Part shown: positions 63,487 through 64,000 of the stretch, piece after piece | How positions within the stretch are numbered: the first letter of the stretch is position 1 | Layout: every line of letters starts with the position of its first letter | NCBI RefSeq assembly: GCF_015709525.1 | Contig: NZ_JADNRA010000020.1 | Location: 42,344 to 106,343 of the forward strand | Direction: 5' to 3' | From: Methylocystis sp. L43 | Lineage (GTDB): Bacteria; Pseudomonadota; Alphaproteobacteria; Rhizobiales; Beijerinckiaceae | Length of the DNA stretch: 64,000 nucleotides | Made by a program: the position numbers and the translations under genes | The notes under the pieces: generated by a model | What the model was told of the DNA's origin: nothing | Database searches by the model: none | Seen by the model: the letters and a program-made list of their open reading frames with translations, nothing else

Positions 63487-63545
63487 CAGGCGCGCAGGCC
63501 TTCCTCAGGCGCGCAGGCTCCCCAGGGGCGCAGGCCCTTCCCCAA
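63487..63545. repeat. Three imperfect ~20-bp tandem repeats
   Basis: CAGGCGCGCAGGCCTTCCT, CAGGCGCGCAGGCTCCCC and AGGGGCGCAGGCCCTTCCCC follow one another between 63487 and 63545, just beyond the pmoB terminator. The shared core is GGCGCGCAGGC or GGGGCGCAGGC. Their role is unknown. Confidence 0.45.
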
Positions 63546-63550
63546 AAGAA

Positions 63551-63581
63551 AACCCCCGGCTTTTTGGGCCGGGGGCTTTTT
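63551..63581 (-). terminator. Intrinsic terminator of the pmo operon
   Basis: CCCCCGGC (63553-63560) pairs perfectly with GCCGGGGG (63568-63575). On the minus strand the stem is followed by a T-rich run (TTTTCTTTT). It lies about 27 nt past the pmoB stop codon. T-rich sequence on both sides makes it usable in either direction. Confidence 0.85.
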
Positions 63582-63602
63582 AGTTCAATTCGTCAGTATC
63601 GA

Positions 63603-64000
63603 TCAGGGCATATCGCCCGCGACGAACTTCGGAATGACCGGACCGCCGATTTCGGCCGCAAAGCGGCGACCCGTCGGCGAGAAGAACATCAAGAGGCCGC
63701 CGATCTGGCTGTCGGTGTCGTAAGCCAGGTCAGACAGACGCTCGATGTCCCAACGCGCGTCCTGCACCTTCACGGCGATTTCCTTCGTCTCGCCCGGCGC
63801 GATCGGCGTCGGGTCCGTCGACAGACCGCGGTCCGCCAACAGATAATCCGGGAAGTCGGGCTTCGTCGTGAACACGTCAGGGTTCAGGAAGCGCAGGCCG
63901 GCCGCCGTATATTCGCCAAGGCGAAGCGGCTCGGAGGTCGTGTTCGTGACCTTGACGTTGATCGTCAGCTCACGGCCAGGAACCTTGTAGACGCCGCCGT
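63603..64000 (-). CDS. pmoB: Particulate methane monooxygenase subunit B (partial, C-terminus)
   Basis: The last ~131 codons of pmoB; the gene enters from the right edge. The reading ends in GGPVIPKFVAGDMP, after RLGEYTAAGLRFLNPDVFTT and DFPDYLLADRGLSTDP, which match the second cupredoxin domain of PmoB from Methylocystis and Methylosinus. PmoB is the large periplasmic subunit of pMMO, anchored by two helices, and carries copper sites; pMMO oxidises methane to methanol. The visible region is the C-terminal cupredoxin domain; the N-terminal copper site and the pmoC and pmoA genes would lie upstream, outside the window. A strong terminator follows. Confidence 0.96.
   Translation of the reverse strand, partial: GGVYKVPGRELTINVKVTNTTSEPLRLGEYTAAGLRFLNPDVFTTKPDFPDYLLADRGLSTDPTPIAPGETKEIAVKVQDARWDIERLSDLAYDTDSQIGGLLMFFSPTGRRFAAEIGGPVIPKFVAGDMP

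Larger units (their letters stand above)
63167..63602. other. Intergenic region between rcnA and pmoB
   Basis: This 436-bp interval has the rcnA promoter side and the 3' end of the pmo operon. It contains three imperfect tandem repeats (63487-63545) and the pmoB terminator (63551-63581). Short reading frames in it (for example 63251-63442) have no support. Confidence 0.5.

Noticed and set aside
63251..63545. Short frames between rcnA and pmoB
   Set aside because: They overlap tandem repeats, have no ribosome binding site and no recognisable product.
1..64000. tRNA, rRNA, CRISPR array, prophage or insertion sequence
   Set aside because: None was recognised by eye; a tRNAscan, Infernal or IS search would be needed to exclude small RNAs fully.

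Overview
The window is GC-rich DNA with densely packed, often 4-nt-overlapping genes. Its right edge runs into the C-terminal part of pmoB, the particulate methane monooxygenase beta subunit, on the minus strand. Together with the alphaproteobacterial look of the other proteins this points to a type II methanotroph of the Methylocystis/Methylosinus group. That assignment is inferred from protein resemblance only. No rRNA, tRNA, CRISPR array, insertion sequence or prophage was seen.

Layout. 1-1.8 kb: amino-acid catabolism genes (amidinohydrolase-like fragment, ornithine cyclodeaminase) with a divergent Lrp/AsnC regulator. 1.8-4.0 kb: an OmpR/EnvZ-type two-component pair. 4.2-13.3 kb: the most striking block, a SulP/STAS anion (probably bicarbonate or sulfate) transporter followed by a six-gene Hyf/complex-I-like membrane module. 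Its large subunit has lost the NiFe-binding cysteines, so it is an energy-converting-hydrogenase-related (Ehr-type) complex and not a hydrogenase. 13.4-29.7 kb: mixed envelope and metabolic genes (porin, frameshifted HAD phosphatase, HWE-family PAS kinase, DUF4239 protein, SAM methyltransferase, zinc ribbon, tryptophanase-like lyase, lytic transglycosylase, BI-1 protein, CcdA, DUF1624 protein). 29.9-42.5 kb: an HpnN-type hopanoid RND exporter, a DUF2147 protein, and a complete four-gene tripartite RND efflux operon with two permeases (MdtABC type plus its own outer-membrane lipoprotein). 42.9-46.9 kb: the cobalamin genes cobK-cobQ-cobD-bluB on the minus strand. 47.1-52.5 kb: a fused indolepyruvate ferredoxin oxidoreductase and a DUF1007/NicO Ni/Co transport pair. 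52.7-57.9 kb: an acyl-CoA ligase and a biotin operon (bioF-bioD-bioA) led by a small ClpX-zinc-finger/HTH protein. 58.0-63.2 kb: an isoprenylcysteine-methyltransferase-like enzyme, a CopA copper ATPase with a C-terminal CopZ-like domain that has its own internal ribosome binding site, an SDR oxidoreductase and an RcnA-type Ni/Co exporter. 63.6 kb to the end: pmoB.

How the parts may work together. The copper exporter, CcdA and the Ni/Co transporters fit a cell that carries a copper-rich pMMO, many c-type cytochromes and a B12 pathway. The two-component pair, the divergent intergenic region with repeated GAAACAC half-sites, and the SulP-Ehr operon look like one regulated unit. The strongest candidates for undescribed biology are: (1) the SulP-Ehr operon as an ion- or redox-driven anion pump; (2) the zinc-finger/HTH protein with twin TGTCAAG-N5-CTTGACA palindromes as a possible biotin operon regulator; (3) the dual-output copA/copZ gene; (4) a lyase with a tyrosine-phenol-lyase-like scaffold but tryptophanase-like substrate residues.
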